DNA of 15,567 nt from Actinomycetota bacterium (GCA_013697465.1 JACCWU010000249.1:1-15567), one strand, 5' to 3'; counted from the first letter of the stretch, positions 5,829-13,282 are shown. Program-made: numbers and translations. The notes: generated by a model from the sequence alone, not told the origin.

Positions 5829-7096
5829 GCGCCTTCGTCACGATTCTGTGTCAACAGGCGCCGCACGAGATGCAGCGCTGCAGCCGTCGCCCGGCCTCGG
5901 ACCATCTCGCGATCGCCAGGGAGGTCGATGCGCCGAGCCTCCTCCCCGCTCGGTCCTGACGCGTGCAGGAAGACGAGACCGACCGGTTTCTCCACTGTCG
6001 CCCCGCCGGGACCCGCAACCCCGGTGACCGCAACGGACACGTCCGCGCCGAGCCTCTTCCGAACACCTGCGGCCATCTCCTGCGCCGCCTGGGCCGATAC
6101 GGCGCCGTGCTCCTCGAGCACGCTCCTCGCGACACCGAGCTCTGACTCCTTGATCTCATCCGCGTAGGCGACAACGCTCCCACGGAAGGCGTCGCTCGAG
6201 CCCGGAACGCTCGTCAGGCGGGCGGCGACAAGCCCCCCGGTGCACGACTCCGCGGTCGCGAGCGTCAAGCTCCGCGAGCGGCAGAGGTCGAGGACGATCT
6301 CCGCGATCGAGCGCTCGTCCTCGCTGAAGAGGTAGCGCCCGAGAGCCCCCCGCAGCCTCTCCACGAGCACGTCCGCACGTGCCTCCGCGTCCGGCTCGAC
6401 GACGAGATCGACGTGGATCTCGAACTCGCGGGCGCAGATCGTCGCCTCCACGCCGTCGCCGTCGCCGCCCGCATCCTCGAGCGCACGGGCGACTGCGGAC
6501 TCGGGGGTTCCGAAGAACCGGAGCGTCCTCCGCCCCCGGTCGGGAGCACGCTCGAGCACGCGCCGGACGGGATCCGACTCGAGCGCGCGCGGCCACAGCC
6601 TCCGGAGCTCTCGCGGGGGCCCGGGCAGCACGACCACCACGCAACCGTCAGACTCGAGCACGACTCCGGGTGCCGTCCCGGCGAGCCCGAGCGACAGCGC
6701 GCCGGCCGGAAGCGTCGCCTGCTTGCGCACGCCGGTGACGAACTCCGCGTACGGGCGCTGAAGTCGGTCCGCGATCATCTGCGAGACGGCCTCGATCTCG
6801 CGCTCGAGGGCGTGGTCCACGACCAGCTCGCGGCCGGCGACGCGTGCGACGAGCTCGATCGTTCGATCGTCGTGCGTCGGGCCGAGCCCCCCGGAGACGA
6901 GGCAGAGATCGGCGTCGAAGCCGTCGGCGAATGCGCGCTCGAGGTCCTCCGGGCGGTCCCCGACGATGGTGATGCGCTCCGGCTCCAACCCCAGGCGCAG
7001 AGCCTCGGCGGCGAGAAACGGCCCGTTGCGATCCTGTCGCTCTCCCCGCACGAGCTCGCTGCCCGTGACGACGATCGTCGCCCGCGGTCGCGTCAA
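5825..7096 (-). CDS. cinA: CinA family protein: MoCF-like domain plus NMN amidohydrolase
   Basis: The 423-residue protein has the classical two-domain CinA layout. Residues 1-170 form a molybdopterin-binding-like (COG1058) domain with GSELVRGERQDRN (12-24) and SGGLGPTHDD (68-77); in characterised relatives this acts as an ADP-ribose/NAD pyrophosphatase. Residues 262-420 are the PncC-type nicotinamide mononucleotide deamidase domain, with TAESCTGGL (281-289, catalytic Ser284), YADEIK (311-316), GVAGPGG (359-365) and KPVG (370-373). The expected role is salvage of pyridine nucleotides broken down by DNA ligase and other enzymes. Its habitual linkage to recA is also why it was named competence-induced. 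The start is TTG at 7096, overlapping the stop of the rodZ-like gene (TTGA). No ATG or GTG lies nearby in frame and no Shine-Dalgarno sequence is evident, so translational coupling is likely. Confidence 0.95.
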   Translation of the reverse strand: MTRPRATIVVTGSELVRGERQDRNGPFLAAEALRLGLEPERITIVGDRPEDLERAFADGFDADLCLVSGGLGPTHDDRTIELVARVAGRELVVDHALEREIEAVSQMIADRLQRPYAEFVTGVRKQATLPAGALSLGLAGTAPGVVLESDGCVVVVLPGPPRELRRLWPRALESDPVRRVLERAPDRGRRTLRFFGTPESAVARALEDAGGDGDGVEATICAREFEIHVDLVVEPDAEARADVLVERLRGALGRYLFSEDERSIAEIVLDLCRSRSLTLATAESCTGGLVAARLTSVPGSSDAFRGSVVAYADEIKESELGVARSVLEEHGAVSAQAAQEMAAGVRKRLGADVSVAVTGVAGPGGATVEKPVGLVFLHASGPSGEEARRIDLPGDREMVRGRATAAALHLVRRLLTQNRDEGA

Positions 7097-7803
7097 GAGG
7101 AGGCGGGGACGATCCGTCGTGCGGTGACCGTGAACGAGGTTCCGGCCGGAAGCTCGACGCGGTTGCCGTTCAAGCGCACGACGACGTTCTCCGGCTCGGC
7201 GAGGGCGAGCTGCAGCCGTTGTGCCTGGAAGCGCTTCGTCTGGCCAAGCTCCAGGGTTCCGCTGTACAGGAGACGACCTGAGGCCGAGACCTCGCGCACC
7301 TCCATCCAGGAACCGCCGGAGGTGGCGCGCACCGTGACGGTCGCGCGCCCCTTCGCCGCGGCGACGGTGGTGCTCGGCTGTTGGCCCTGCGGGACGAGCC
7401 CCGGAACCATCTGGCCCTCCGGCCCTCCGAACCGCCAGGCCGCGATCACGAGTGCCGTGAGAATCGCGATACCGAGAAGGGCGAGAACCGCGATGCGTGA
7501 TTCGCGCTGCGGTCGATCGCGGTGCCGCGGCGGGACGCGGCGGGCATGGATCGGCGCATCCTCCTCGCCGACGGCGAAGCGTGTGTTGTACTCGTCGACG
7601 AACGGCTGGCCGTCGAGGCCGAGCGACTCGGCGTAGGAACGAAGGAAACCTCTGACGTAGGTCGGGGCGGGCAGGATGTCGAAGTTCTCGTCCTCGAGGG
7701 CGCGGAGGTACTTCGGCCGGATCTTCGTGAGCTGCTCGAGCTCGGGAAAATCGATCCCTTGACGGGTGCGAGCCTCTCGGAGGCTGGAGCCGATGTCGAA
7801 CAC
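7093..7803 (-). CDS. rodZ: RodZ-like HTH and membrane protein
   Basis: A GTG start at 7803 gives 236 residues. Residues 2-70 are a cytoplasmic helix-turn-helix domain of the RodZ type (IGSSLREARTRQGIDFPELE, then IRPKYLRALEDENFDILP and TYVRGFLRSYAESLGL). A basic linker and a single membrane helix (about 103-122) follow, then a Ser/Thr/Pro/Gln-rich stretch and an extracytoplasmic beta domain of DUF4115 type (about 153-232). RodZ links MreB to the elongation machinery; in lineages without MreB its role is less clear. The upstream in-frame extension is arginine-rich shadow sequence, so the later GTG is preferred. It has no ribosome binding site, but a TACAAT box lies nine bases ahead, suggesting a leaderless message. 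It heads the cinA-thpR-recA-recX run. The symbol reflects family membership, not proven function. Confidence 0.87.
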   Translation of the reverse strand: MFDIGSSLREARTRQGIDFPELEQLTKIRPKYLRALEDENFDILPAPTYVRGFLRSYAESLGLDGQPFVDEYNTRFAVGEEDAPIHARRVPPRHRDRPQRESRIAVLALLGIAILTALVIAAWRFGGPEGQMVPGLVPQGQQPSTTVAAAKGRATVTVRATSGGSWMEVREVSASGRLLYSGTLELGQTKRFQAQRLQLALAEPENVVVRLNGNRVELPAGTSFTVTARRIVPASS

Positions 7804-7812
7804 GAAGGAGGG

Positions 7813-7818
7813 ATTGTA
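7813..7818 (-). promoter_or_regulatory. Putative -10 element (TACAAT) of a leaderless rodZ-cinA-recA transcript
   Basis: On the minus strand TACAAT (five of six matches to TATAAT) ends nine bases before the GTG of the rodZ-like gene. It lies in the 35-base gap after the small membrane protein gene. No Shine-Dalgarno sequence is present. The -35 position 17 bases upstream (TAACGG) is a poor match. If real, it would drive the rodZ-cinA-thpR-recA-recX run. Confidence 0.45.
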
Positions 7819-7838
7819 GTGAGACTCGCCCGAGACCG

Positions 7839-8168
7839 TTAGTCGCGGCTGCCGACGTACTCGAGCAGCCCGTAGACCCCGAGCGAGACGAGAGCGCTTG
7901 CGGCCATGCCCAGGCCCACGATCCCGAGCACCCGGCCGGCGCGTGCGACAGCGCTTCGATCCGCCCCGAGTCTCAACGCGCTCAGGCGACAGGCCCGGCC
8001 GGCTAATGCGAGAGCGGCGAGCGCGAGGCCGGCGGCGATGGGGATCGCGAAGGCCGCGTGGAGCAGCTCGTACGTGTCGTTGAACCGCGTCGCGTAGACG
8101 GCGAGCGGAAGCGTGAAGACGGACGCGACCCCGAGGACGACCGATACCCACGCGCTGCCCCTGCCCAC
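7839..8168 (-). CDS. Small three-helix membrane protein, unknown function
   Basis: A GTG at 8168 gives 109 residues. I do not recognise a named family with certainty. Three hydrophobic segments are clear: about 8-26 (VSVVLGVASVFTLPLAVYA), 36-58 (LLHAAFAIPIAAGLALAALALAG) and 79-104 (a glycine/alanine-rich helix ending YGLLEYV). An arginine-bearing loop (59-78) lies between the second and third. The pattern resembles DUF4190-like membrane modules and the N-terminal extension of the permease encoded just upstream. The gene begins ten bases after that permease stops, with a weak ribosome binding site, so it is probably the last cistron of the transporter operon. The longer in-frame extension upstream is serine/arginine-rich shadow sequence of the permease gene and is not believed. 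It could be an accessory subunit of the transporter or unrelated. Confidence 0.7.
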   Translation of the reverse strand: MGRGSAWVSVVLGVASVFTLPLAVYATRFNDTYELLHAAFAIPIAAGLALAALALAGRACRLSALRLGADRSAVARAGRVLGIVGLGMAASALVSLGVYGLLEYVGSRD

Positions 8169-8178
8169 CGAGGCCGCT

Positions 8179-9390
8179 CTACTGCTTGACGTACGGACGA
8201 CCAATGGCGGCGGGCGGAGTCGAGCGACCGATGACACCGGCGACGGCGATGAGGGTGAGGACGTACGGCAGCGCCTCGAAGAGTGTCGAGACCGAGAGCG
8301 AATACTCCTGCAAGCTCGAAGCGAGCGCGCTCGAGAAGCCGAACAGCAGGCACGCGACGAGAGCGCCGAACGGACGCCAGCTTCCGAAGATGAGCGCCGC
8401 GAGGGCGATGAATCCACGGCCCGCCGTCATGTTGGGCTCGAACGAGTTCACGAATCCGAGCGCGAGGTACACCCCGCCAGCGGAAGCCAGCACTCCCGAC
8501 AGCGTGACAGCCGCATAGCGGGTGAGAAAGACGTTGATCCCCACCGTGTCCGCTGCTCGCGGGTGCTCCCCGACGCTCCGAAGTCGCAGGCCCGCCGGTG
8601 TCTTGAACACGGCGACCCAGGTCACGAAGACCATCGCAAGCGCTGTCCAGATCAGGTAATCCGTGTTGGTGAAGGCGTCGCCGAGAAAGCCGCCCAGTCG
8701 GTCAGGCGGGACGTCGTACAGGAAGTCGAGCGACGTGTCCGGGATCGTCGACAGGCCTTCGCTCGGCGTACCGCGGTCTCCGTAGATTCTGATGAACAGA
8801 TAGCCGGTGATTCCAAGCGCGAGGAAGTTGATCGCCGTCCCGCCGACGATCTGGTCGGCCCGCAGGGTGATGGAGAAGAACGCGTGAATGAGCCCCATCA
8901 CTGCGCCCGAGAGAAGGCCGATGACGACTCCCAGGACCCAGGTGCCCGTGACGTCCGCTCCCCAGATAGAGAAGAACGCGCCGGTGAGCATCATTCCCTC
9001 GAGACCGATGTTGACGACACCCGAGCGCTCCGAGACGAGGCCGCCAAGGGCCGCGAAGATGAGCGGTGTCGCCGCGACCAGCGTCGCCGAGAGGAGAGCT
9101 CCCCAGATGACGACGGCGTCGAGGTTGTCGACGCTCGAACGCGTCGCGAGGTAGCCGATGACCAGCCCGATCACCCCGATCGACACGGCATACATCCCGA
9201 CTCTGCGCTCGCCGCGAATCACCGAGCCGATGCCGATCGCCAGCGCAAGGAGGCCGATGACAACCGGCGCGACCGGGTTCCGAGCTTCGATGGGCGGCAA
9301 GGCCACAAGCGCCGCTGCAACGCCGATTGCGACCCCTGCCCACGCGGCTGCCCTCCACCCGCGTGGCAATCGATCCCCGAGCCCACTCAC
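8179..9390 (-). CDS. ABC transporter permease, BMP/nucleoside type (NupQ/YufQ-like, COG1079)
   Basis: The product is a 403-residue integral membrane permease. The conserved fold begins at about residue 92 (AVVIWGALLSATLVAATPLIFAALGG) and includes the family hallmark SGVVNIGLEGMMLTGAFF, roughly residues 121-138, plus the cytoplasmic loop TPAGLRLRSVGEHPRAADTVGI that contacts the ATPase. Family members are usually near 310 residues. Here about 90 extra N-terminal residues carry three further membrane helices (about 14-31, 40-58 and 65-83). It pairs with the other permease to form the pore of an importer in the BMP/simple-sugar class, probably for nucleosides. The GTG at 9390 overlaps the preceding permease stop (GTGA), with GGAG seven bases upstream. 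The short membrane protein gene follows after ten bases. Confidence 0.93.
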   Translation of the reverse strand: MSGLGDRLPRGWRAAAWAGVAIGVAAALVALPPIEARNPVAPVVIGLLALAIGIGSVIRGERRVGMYAVSIGVIGLVIGYLATRSSVDNLDAVVIWGALLSATLVAATPLIFAALGGLVSERSGVVNIGLEGMMLTGAFFSIWGADVTGTWVLGVVIGLLSGAVMGLIHAFFSITLRADQIVGGTAINFLALGITGYLFIRIYGDRGTPSEGLSTIPDTSLDFLYDVPPDRLGGFLGDAFTNTDYLIWTALAMVFVTWVAVFKTPAGLRLRSVGEHPRAADTVGINVFLTRYAAVTLSGVLASAGGVYLALGFVNSFEPNMTAGRGFIALAALIFGSWRPFGALVACLLFGFSSALASSLQEYSLSVSTLFEALPYVLTLIAVAGVIGRSTPPAAIGRPYVKQ

Positions 9391-10622
9391 GCCGGGCTCC
9401 GCTGACGTCTGCCTCGTCGTAGACGCTGAAGCAGGACCAGGATCACGATGTCCGCCCCGACGAGGAGCACGATGAGCCCCTGGATGATGATCGTGAGCGG
9501 CGTTGCGAGCTCAGGCGGGAAGATCTCGGGATCGAGGTTGCGCGTCGATGTTCCCGTCTGCAGGGCGGCGAAGAGCAACGCCGCGAGGCCGATGCCGATC
9601 GACGTGTTGCGGCCAAGGAGCGCCACCGCGATTCCGATGAAGCCGATCGTTCCGGCGAAGTCGGTGGTGTCGAGCCTGAACTTCCATCCGAGGACGTCGA
9701 GAGCGCCGGCGGCGCCGGCGAACGCACCGGCGATCGCCATCGCGAGCACGTAGTTACGGGCCACGCTGATACCCCCATAGCGCGCCGCCTCCGGGTTGTG
9801 CCCGACCGCTCGGACCTCGTAGCCGAGCGTCGTCCGGTTGAGCACGAGCGCGTAGACGACGAGCCCGAGGAAGGCCACGCCGAGGCTGATCCACGGGAGT
9901 CCCTGGAGCTCCGGATGACCCCACACGCCGGCCTGCGTCAGCTTCCCAGCCGGATCGACGTCGTTCGACTTCGGGATCTCCGCCGACTGGTCATTCTGGA
10001 GCGGCCCTTCGAACCCGAAGAGGTAGGTGCCGACCCAGATGACGATCCAGTTCAGCATGATCGTCGTGATCACCTCGTGCGCGCCGACCGTCGCCTTGAG
10101 GAGCCCCGCGATTCCCGCGAGCCCGGCGCCCGCTGCCATCGAGACGATCATGGTGAGCAGAATCAGAGGCACCGCGGGGAGATCGACGTACAGGGGCAGC
10201 TCGGCTGCCACGATGATGGATGCGATGGCCCCGGCGATGTACTGGCCCTGGCCGCCGATGTTGAACAGCCCACAACGGAACGCGAACGCGACGGCGATCC
10301 CGGTTAGGACGAGCGGAACCCACACGAGGAGCGTCTGCTCAAGCCGGATCGCGGACTGGCACGGGTCGGAGCACGTCTCCCAGGGCAGGAACCAGTTGAG
10401 ACCCGCGCCCTCGAAGATCGCCTTGTAGGTCGTGAGCGTGTCCGGCACGCTCTTCGTCGTCGCGAACACGACGAGGCCGCCGACCAGGAACGCGAGGAGC
10501 GCTGTTACGAGGGGGGCGACAAGGCCGCCCGCCTTTTGCAGCAGCAGGTAGCGGCTGAGGGCGCCCTCCGACTCGGGGTCTCCAGGCGGGACCGAGCCCG
10601 GCTGAGTGACGGTGGTGCTCAC
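9387..10622 (-). CDS. ABC transporter permease, BMP/nucleoside type (NupP/YufP-like, COG4603)
   Basis: This 411-residue membrane permease is the first of the importer's two pore subunits. The hallmark FRCGLFNIGGQGQYIAGAIA lies about residues 114-133, and the cytoplasmic coupling loop reads LGYEVRAVGHNPEAARYGGI. About ten hydrophobic segments are visible. The N-terminus (about 1-30) is polar and Ser/Pro-rich. A periplasmic-side insert after the first helix contains two cysteines in ETCSDPCQSA, which might form a disulfide. The C-terminus is strongly basic (RLRRGRRQR), as expected inside the cell. The GTG start at 10622 lies seven bases after the ATPase stop, with a GAGG-type ribosome binding site overlapping the end of that gene. 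It shares its operon with the ATPase and the second permease. Confidence 0.93.
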   Translation of the reverse strand: MSTTVTQPGSVPPGDPESEGALSRYLLLQKAGGLVAPLVTALLAFLVGGLVVFATTKSVPDTLTTYKAIFEGAGLNWFLPWETCSDPCQSAIRLEQTLLVWVPLVLTGIAVAFAFRCGLFNIGGQGQYIAGAIASIIVAAELPLYVDLPAVPLILLTMIVSMAAGAGLAGIAGLLKATVGAHEVITTIMLNWIVIWVGTYLFGFEGPLQNDQSAEIPKSNDVDPAGKLTQAGVWGHPELQGLPWISLGVAFLGLVVYALVLNRTTLGYEVRAVGHNPEAARYGGISVARNYVLAMAIAGAFAGAAGALDVLGWKFRLDTTDFAGTIGFIGIAVALLGRNTSIGIGLAALLFAALQTGTSTRNLDPEIFPPELATPLTIIIQGLIVLLVGADIVILVLLQRLRRGRRQRSPA

Positions 10623-10629
10623 ACGAGCC

Positions 10630-12162
10630 TCACGCGACTGCCTCTCGCCGCCCGCCGCCGGTCATCGCGACGCCGAGCTCTTCCTCGGTCGCGCTCGGCG
10701 GGAACTCACCGACGATCGCTCCTTCGTACATCACGAGGATCCTGTCCGCGAGAGACAGCACCTCTTCGAGCTCGAGTGACACGAGGAGCACGGCTCGACC
10801 TTCGTCGCGCTCCTCGACGAGCCGGCGGTGCACGAACTCGATCGCGCCGACGTCGAGACCTCTGGTGGGCTGGGCGGCGATCAAGACACGGGGATCGCGA
10901 TCGATCTCCCGGGCGAGGATCACCTTCTGCTGGTTGCCCCCCGAGAGGGCAGCGCCCGGTGTCCTAGGCCCGCCACCTCGAACATCGAACTCCTTGATCA
11001 ACCGGCGGGCGCGCTCGATCAGGCGACGGGGGGAGAGCCATCCGAGGCGTGAGGCCGGAGACTTGCGAAAGTCGTGTAGCCCGATGTTCTCCGCGATCGA
11101 GAAGTCGAGGACGAGACCGCGCCGCTGGCGGTCCTCCGGAATGTGACCGACTCCGATCTCGAAGTGGTGGCGCGCGTTCCTGGTCGTGACGTCCTTGCCT
11201 TCGACCACGACCTGCCCGCTCTCGGGCCTCCTGAGCCCCGTGATCGCGTCGATGAGCTCGGTCTGCCCGTTGCCGTCGACGCCGGCGATCGCGACGATCT
11301 CGCCCCCCCGCACGTCGAACGAGACTCCGCGCACCTTCTCGATTCCCCGCTCGTCCCGCACGTGCAGGTCCTCGACCCTCAGAAAGGACTCAGTCGGCTG
11401 AGAGTCGCCCTTCTCCACCCGCAGCAGCACCTCACGGCCGACCATCAGCTTGGCCAGCGACTCTTCGGTCGCTCCGGCAGCCGGCAGGGTCTCGATGCGC
11501 TTTCCGCGTCGGAGGACGGTGATGCGATCGGCGATCTCGAGCACCTCGTTCAGCTTGTGGCTGATGAAGATGATCGACTTCCCTTCGCTCTTCAAGGTCT
11601 GGAGGATCCCGAACAGCTCGACGGCCTCTTGCGGCGTGAGCACGGCTGTGGGCTCGTCGAGGATCAGGATGTCCGCGCGCCGGTAGAGCGCCTTCAGGAT
11701 CTCCACGCGCTGCTGCTGACCCACCGTGATGTCCTGGATGCGAGCGTCGGGGTCGATCGCGAAGCCGAAGCTCGTGGCCAGGTCCTGCACGCGCCGGCCG
11801 GCCTCGCGGTAGTCGAGGAGAATGCCGTCGCGCCGAGGCTCCACCGCGAGGACGACGTTCTCCGCCACGGTCATCACCGGGATGAGCATGAAGTGCTGAT
11901 GCACCATGCCGATCCCGCTGGCGATCGCCTCACGAGGAGACGACATGCGTACCGGAACACCGTGAATCCGGATCTCGCCCAGGTCTGGGTGATAGAGGCC
12001 GTAGAGGATGTTCATCAGCGTCGACTTCCCGGCGCCGTTCTCGCCGAGAAGCGCGTGGACTTCCCCACGACGGAGGTCGAAGTCGATGTGGTCGTTCGCG
12101 AGCACCCCGGGGAACTGCTTCGTGATCCCGCGGAGCTCGAGAATCGGGGCTTCGGTCGCCAC
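10630..12162 (-). CDS. ABC transporter ATP-binding protein, two fused nucleotide-binding domains (NupO/YufO-like)
   Basis: The 510-residue ATPase carries two nucleotide-binding domains, as in nucleoside and ribose importers. The first is complete: Walker A GENGAGKST (40-48), Q-loop VHQHFML (87-93), signature ITVGQQQRVEI (145-155), Walker B ILILDEPTAVL (165-175) and switch H202. The second (about 260-500) keeps the signature LSGGNQQK (406-413). Its Walker A is replaced by AGVDGNGQTE (293-302, no lysine), the Walker B glutamate is Q431 (IAAQPTRGLD), and no switch histidine is seen. Such asymmetry is usual in this branch, so one site probably hydrolyses ATP. GTG at 12162 lacks a ribosome binding site but has a TAGAAT box eight bases ahead. 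A strong hairpin separates it from the binding-protein gene upstream. It energises import through the two permeases that follow. Confidence 0.95.
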   Translation of the reverse strand: MATEAPILELRGITKQFPGVLANDHIDFDLRRGEVHALLGENGAGKSTLMNILYGLYHPDLGEIRIHGVPVRMSSPREAIASGIGMVHQHFMLIPVMTVAENVVLAVEPRRDGILLDYREAGRRVQDLATSFGFAIDPDARIQDITVGQQQRVEILKALYRRADILILDEPTAVLTPQEAVELFGILQTLKSEGKSIIFISHKLNEVLEIADRITVLRRGKRIETLPAAGATEESLAKLMVGREVLLRVEKGDSQPTESFLRVEDLHVRDERGIEKVRGVSFDVRGGEIVAIAGVDGNGQTELIDAITGLRRPESGQVVVEGKDVTTRNARHHFEIGVGHIPEDRQRRGLVLDFSIAENIGLHDFRKSPASRLGWLSPRRLIERARRLIKEFDVRGGGPRTPGAALSGGNQQKVILAREIDRDPRVLIAAQPTRGLDVGAIEFVHRRLVEERDEGRAVLLVSLELEEVLSLADRILVMYEGAIVGEFPPSATEEELGVAMTGGGRREAVA

Positions 12163-12170
12163 GTGCGGCG

Positions 12171-12176
12171 ATTCTA
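12171..12176 (-). promoter_or_regulatory. Putative -10 element (TAGAAT) before the transporter ATPase
   Basis: On the minus strand TAGAAT (five of six matches to TATAAT) directly follows the hairpin at 12178-12201 and ends eight bases before the GTG of the ATPase. That gene has no Shine-Dalgarno sequence. The -35 position falls inside the hairpin and does not match the consensus. It may provide a separate leaderless message for the ATPase and permeases. Confidence 0.35.
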
Positions 12177-12177
12177 A

Positions 12178-12201
12178 GGGGGTGGGCCGAGACCCACCCC
12201 C
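12178..12201 (-). terminator. Strong intercistronic hairpin after the binding-protein gene
   Basis: GGGGGTGGG (12178-12186) pairs perfectly with CCCACCCCC (12193-12201) around a six-base loop: nine GC-rich pairs, 16 bases after the stop codon of the BMP gene. Only TT follows on the minus strand, so it is at best a partial terminator. A hairpin in this place commonly protects the binding-protein mRNA or lowers read-through into the ATPase and permease genes. Confidence 0.6.
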
Positions 12202-12217
12202 TGGAACCCCTATGACC

Positions 12218-13237
12218 CTAGAACTTGATCGTGGGCTTGATCTTGATCTGGCCCTTTGCGATCTGTCTCTTGAGCGCGTTGGCCTTCGCGAGATCGCCCT
12301 TGTTCACCTTCGGGCTCACCTTGCCGAAGCCGATACCTCCGTTCTTGACGTTGAACAGGAAGTCGACGCCGCCCTGGAGCCGGTCGAGGTGGGCACGCTT
12401 CGTCATGATCACGACCGCGAGATCGACCTTCTTCGTCGCGCTCGTGAGCATGTGTGCACCGAGGTAGGACTGATCGGCGTCCACGCCGATCCCCCAGACC
12501 TTCTTCTCCTTCGCCGCCGAAAGGGCACCGAGCCCGCAGCCACCGGCAACCTGGAAGACGGCCTGCGATCCCTGGGCGATCTGGCGCAGCGCGACCTTCT
12601 TGCACTTGGCCTGATCAGAGAACGTGGGATCGTTCGCGTAGTTCGCGATCACCTTGATCTTCGGATTCGCCTTCTTGGCGCCCTGGATGTATCCGCTGAT
12701 GTACTTCACGATCGCGGGGACGGCGTTGGCGCCAACCGCGCTGATGACCTGCTTGCCACCCGTCCGCTTCGCGGTCAGAGCCGCGAGGTAGCCGACGAGA
12801 TACCCGCCCTCGTGCTCGGAAAACACGATGCCGGTGTAGTTGCTCGGGCCCGACGGCAGCAGGAACTTCGTCACGTCGATGCCGACGAACTTCTGGCGCG
12901 GGAACCGGGGTGCGACGGTGTCCAGGTGCTCGGCGTGGAAGAAACCGTTGGCGACGACGAGGTCGTAGCCGGCCGATGCAGCCGCCAGCAAGTTCGGCAG
13001 CCGGTCTTCGGCCTTGTTGGTCACATAGACGCGGGTCGAGATGCCGATCTGCTTGCCGACTCGGATCCGCCCTTCGTTGCCGAGCTGGTTGAAGGACTTG
13101 TCCTGAAGACTTCCGATGTCCGTGACGAAGGCCATCCTGAAGTCGTCGTGGCTCGCGGAGCCTGTCGAGCTCGCTACGAGCGCGATCGTCGCCGTGAGCC
13201 CGAGCAGCGCAACGACCGCCTTTGTGCGTCTGATCAC
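12218..13237 (-). CDS. BMP family ABC transporter substrate-binding protein
   Basis: This 339-residue extracytoplasmic binding protein belongs to the BmpA/PnrA/Med family, whose characterised members bind purine nucleosides. The N-terminus is a Sec-type signal (RRTK, then AVVALLGLTATIALVA, cleavage likely near residues 26-30). No cysteine or lipobox is present, so it should not be a lipoprotein, although most of the family is. Family motifs include GSLQDKSFNQLGNEG (42-56), the YDLVVANGF strand (91-99), GVDADQSYLG (251-260) and a lysine-rich C-terminus. C212 and C234 are the only cysteines, both in the ligand-binding half. AAGGAGGG sits a few bases before the GTG at 13237, the strongest ribosome binding site in this operon, fitting the high level needed for a binding protein. 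It heads the importer operon. Nucleoside specificity is inferred from family, not seen. Confidence 0.94.
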   Translation of the reverse strand: MIRRTKAVVALLGLTATIALVASSTGSASHDDFRMAFVTDIGSLQDKSFNQLGNEGRIRVGKQIGISTRVYVTNKAEDRLPNLLAAASAGYDLVVANGFFHAEHLDTVAPRFPRQKFVGIDVTKFLLPSGPSNYTGIVFSEHEGGYLVGYLAALTAKRTGGKQVISAVGANAVPAIVKYISGYIQGAKKANPKIKVIANYANDPTFSDQAKCKKVALRQIAQGSQAVFQVAGGCGLGALSAAKEKKVWGIGVDADQSYLGAHMLTSATKKVDLAVVIMTKRAHLDRLQGGVDFLFNVKNGGIGFGKVSPKVNKGDLAKANALKRQIAKGQIKIKPTIKF

Positions 13238-13282
13238 TTGCCCTCCTTACGAATTTGACCTGCCGCCCTTCTTGGACGACTG

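Noticed and set aside
7804..8151. Long N-terminal extension of the RodZ-like protein
   Set aside because: The extension is arginine-rich, reads through the oppositely framed small membrane protein gene, and is not seen in the family. The GTG at 7803 begins right at the HTH domain.
10630..12162. Missing catalytic residues in the second ATPase domain, considered as decay
   Set aside because: A degenerate second site with AAQPTRGLD and a lysine-free Walker A is typical of the nucleoside-importer ATPase branch, so it is not a sign of a broken gene.
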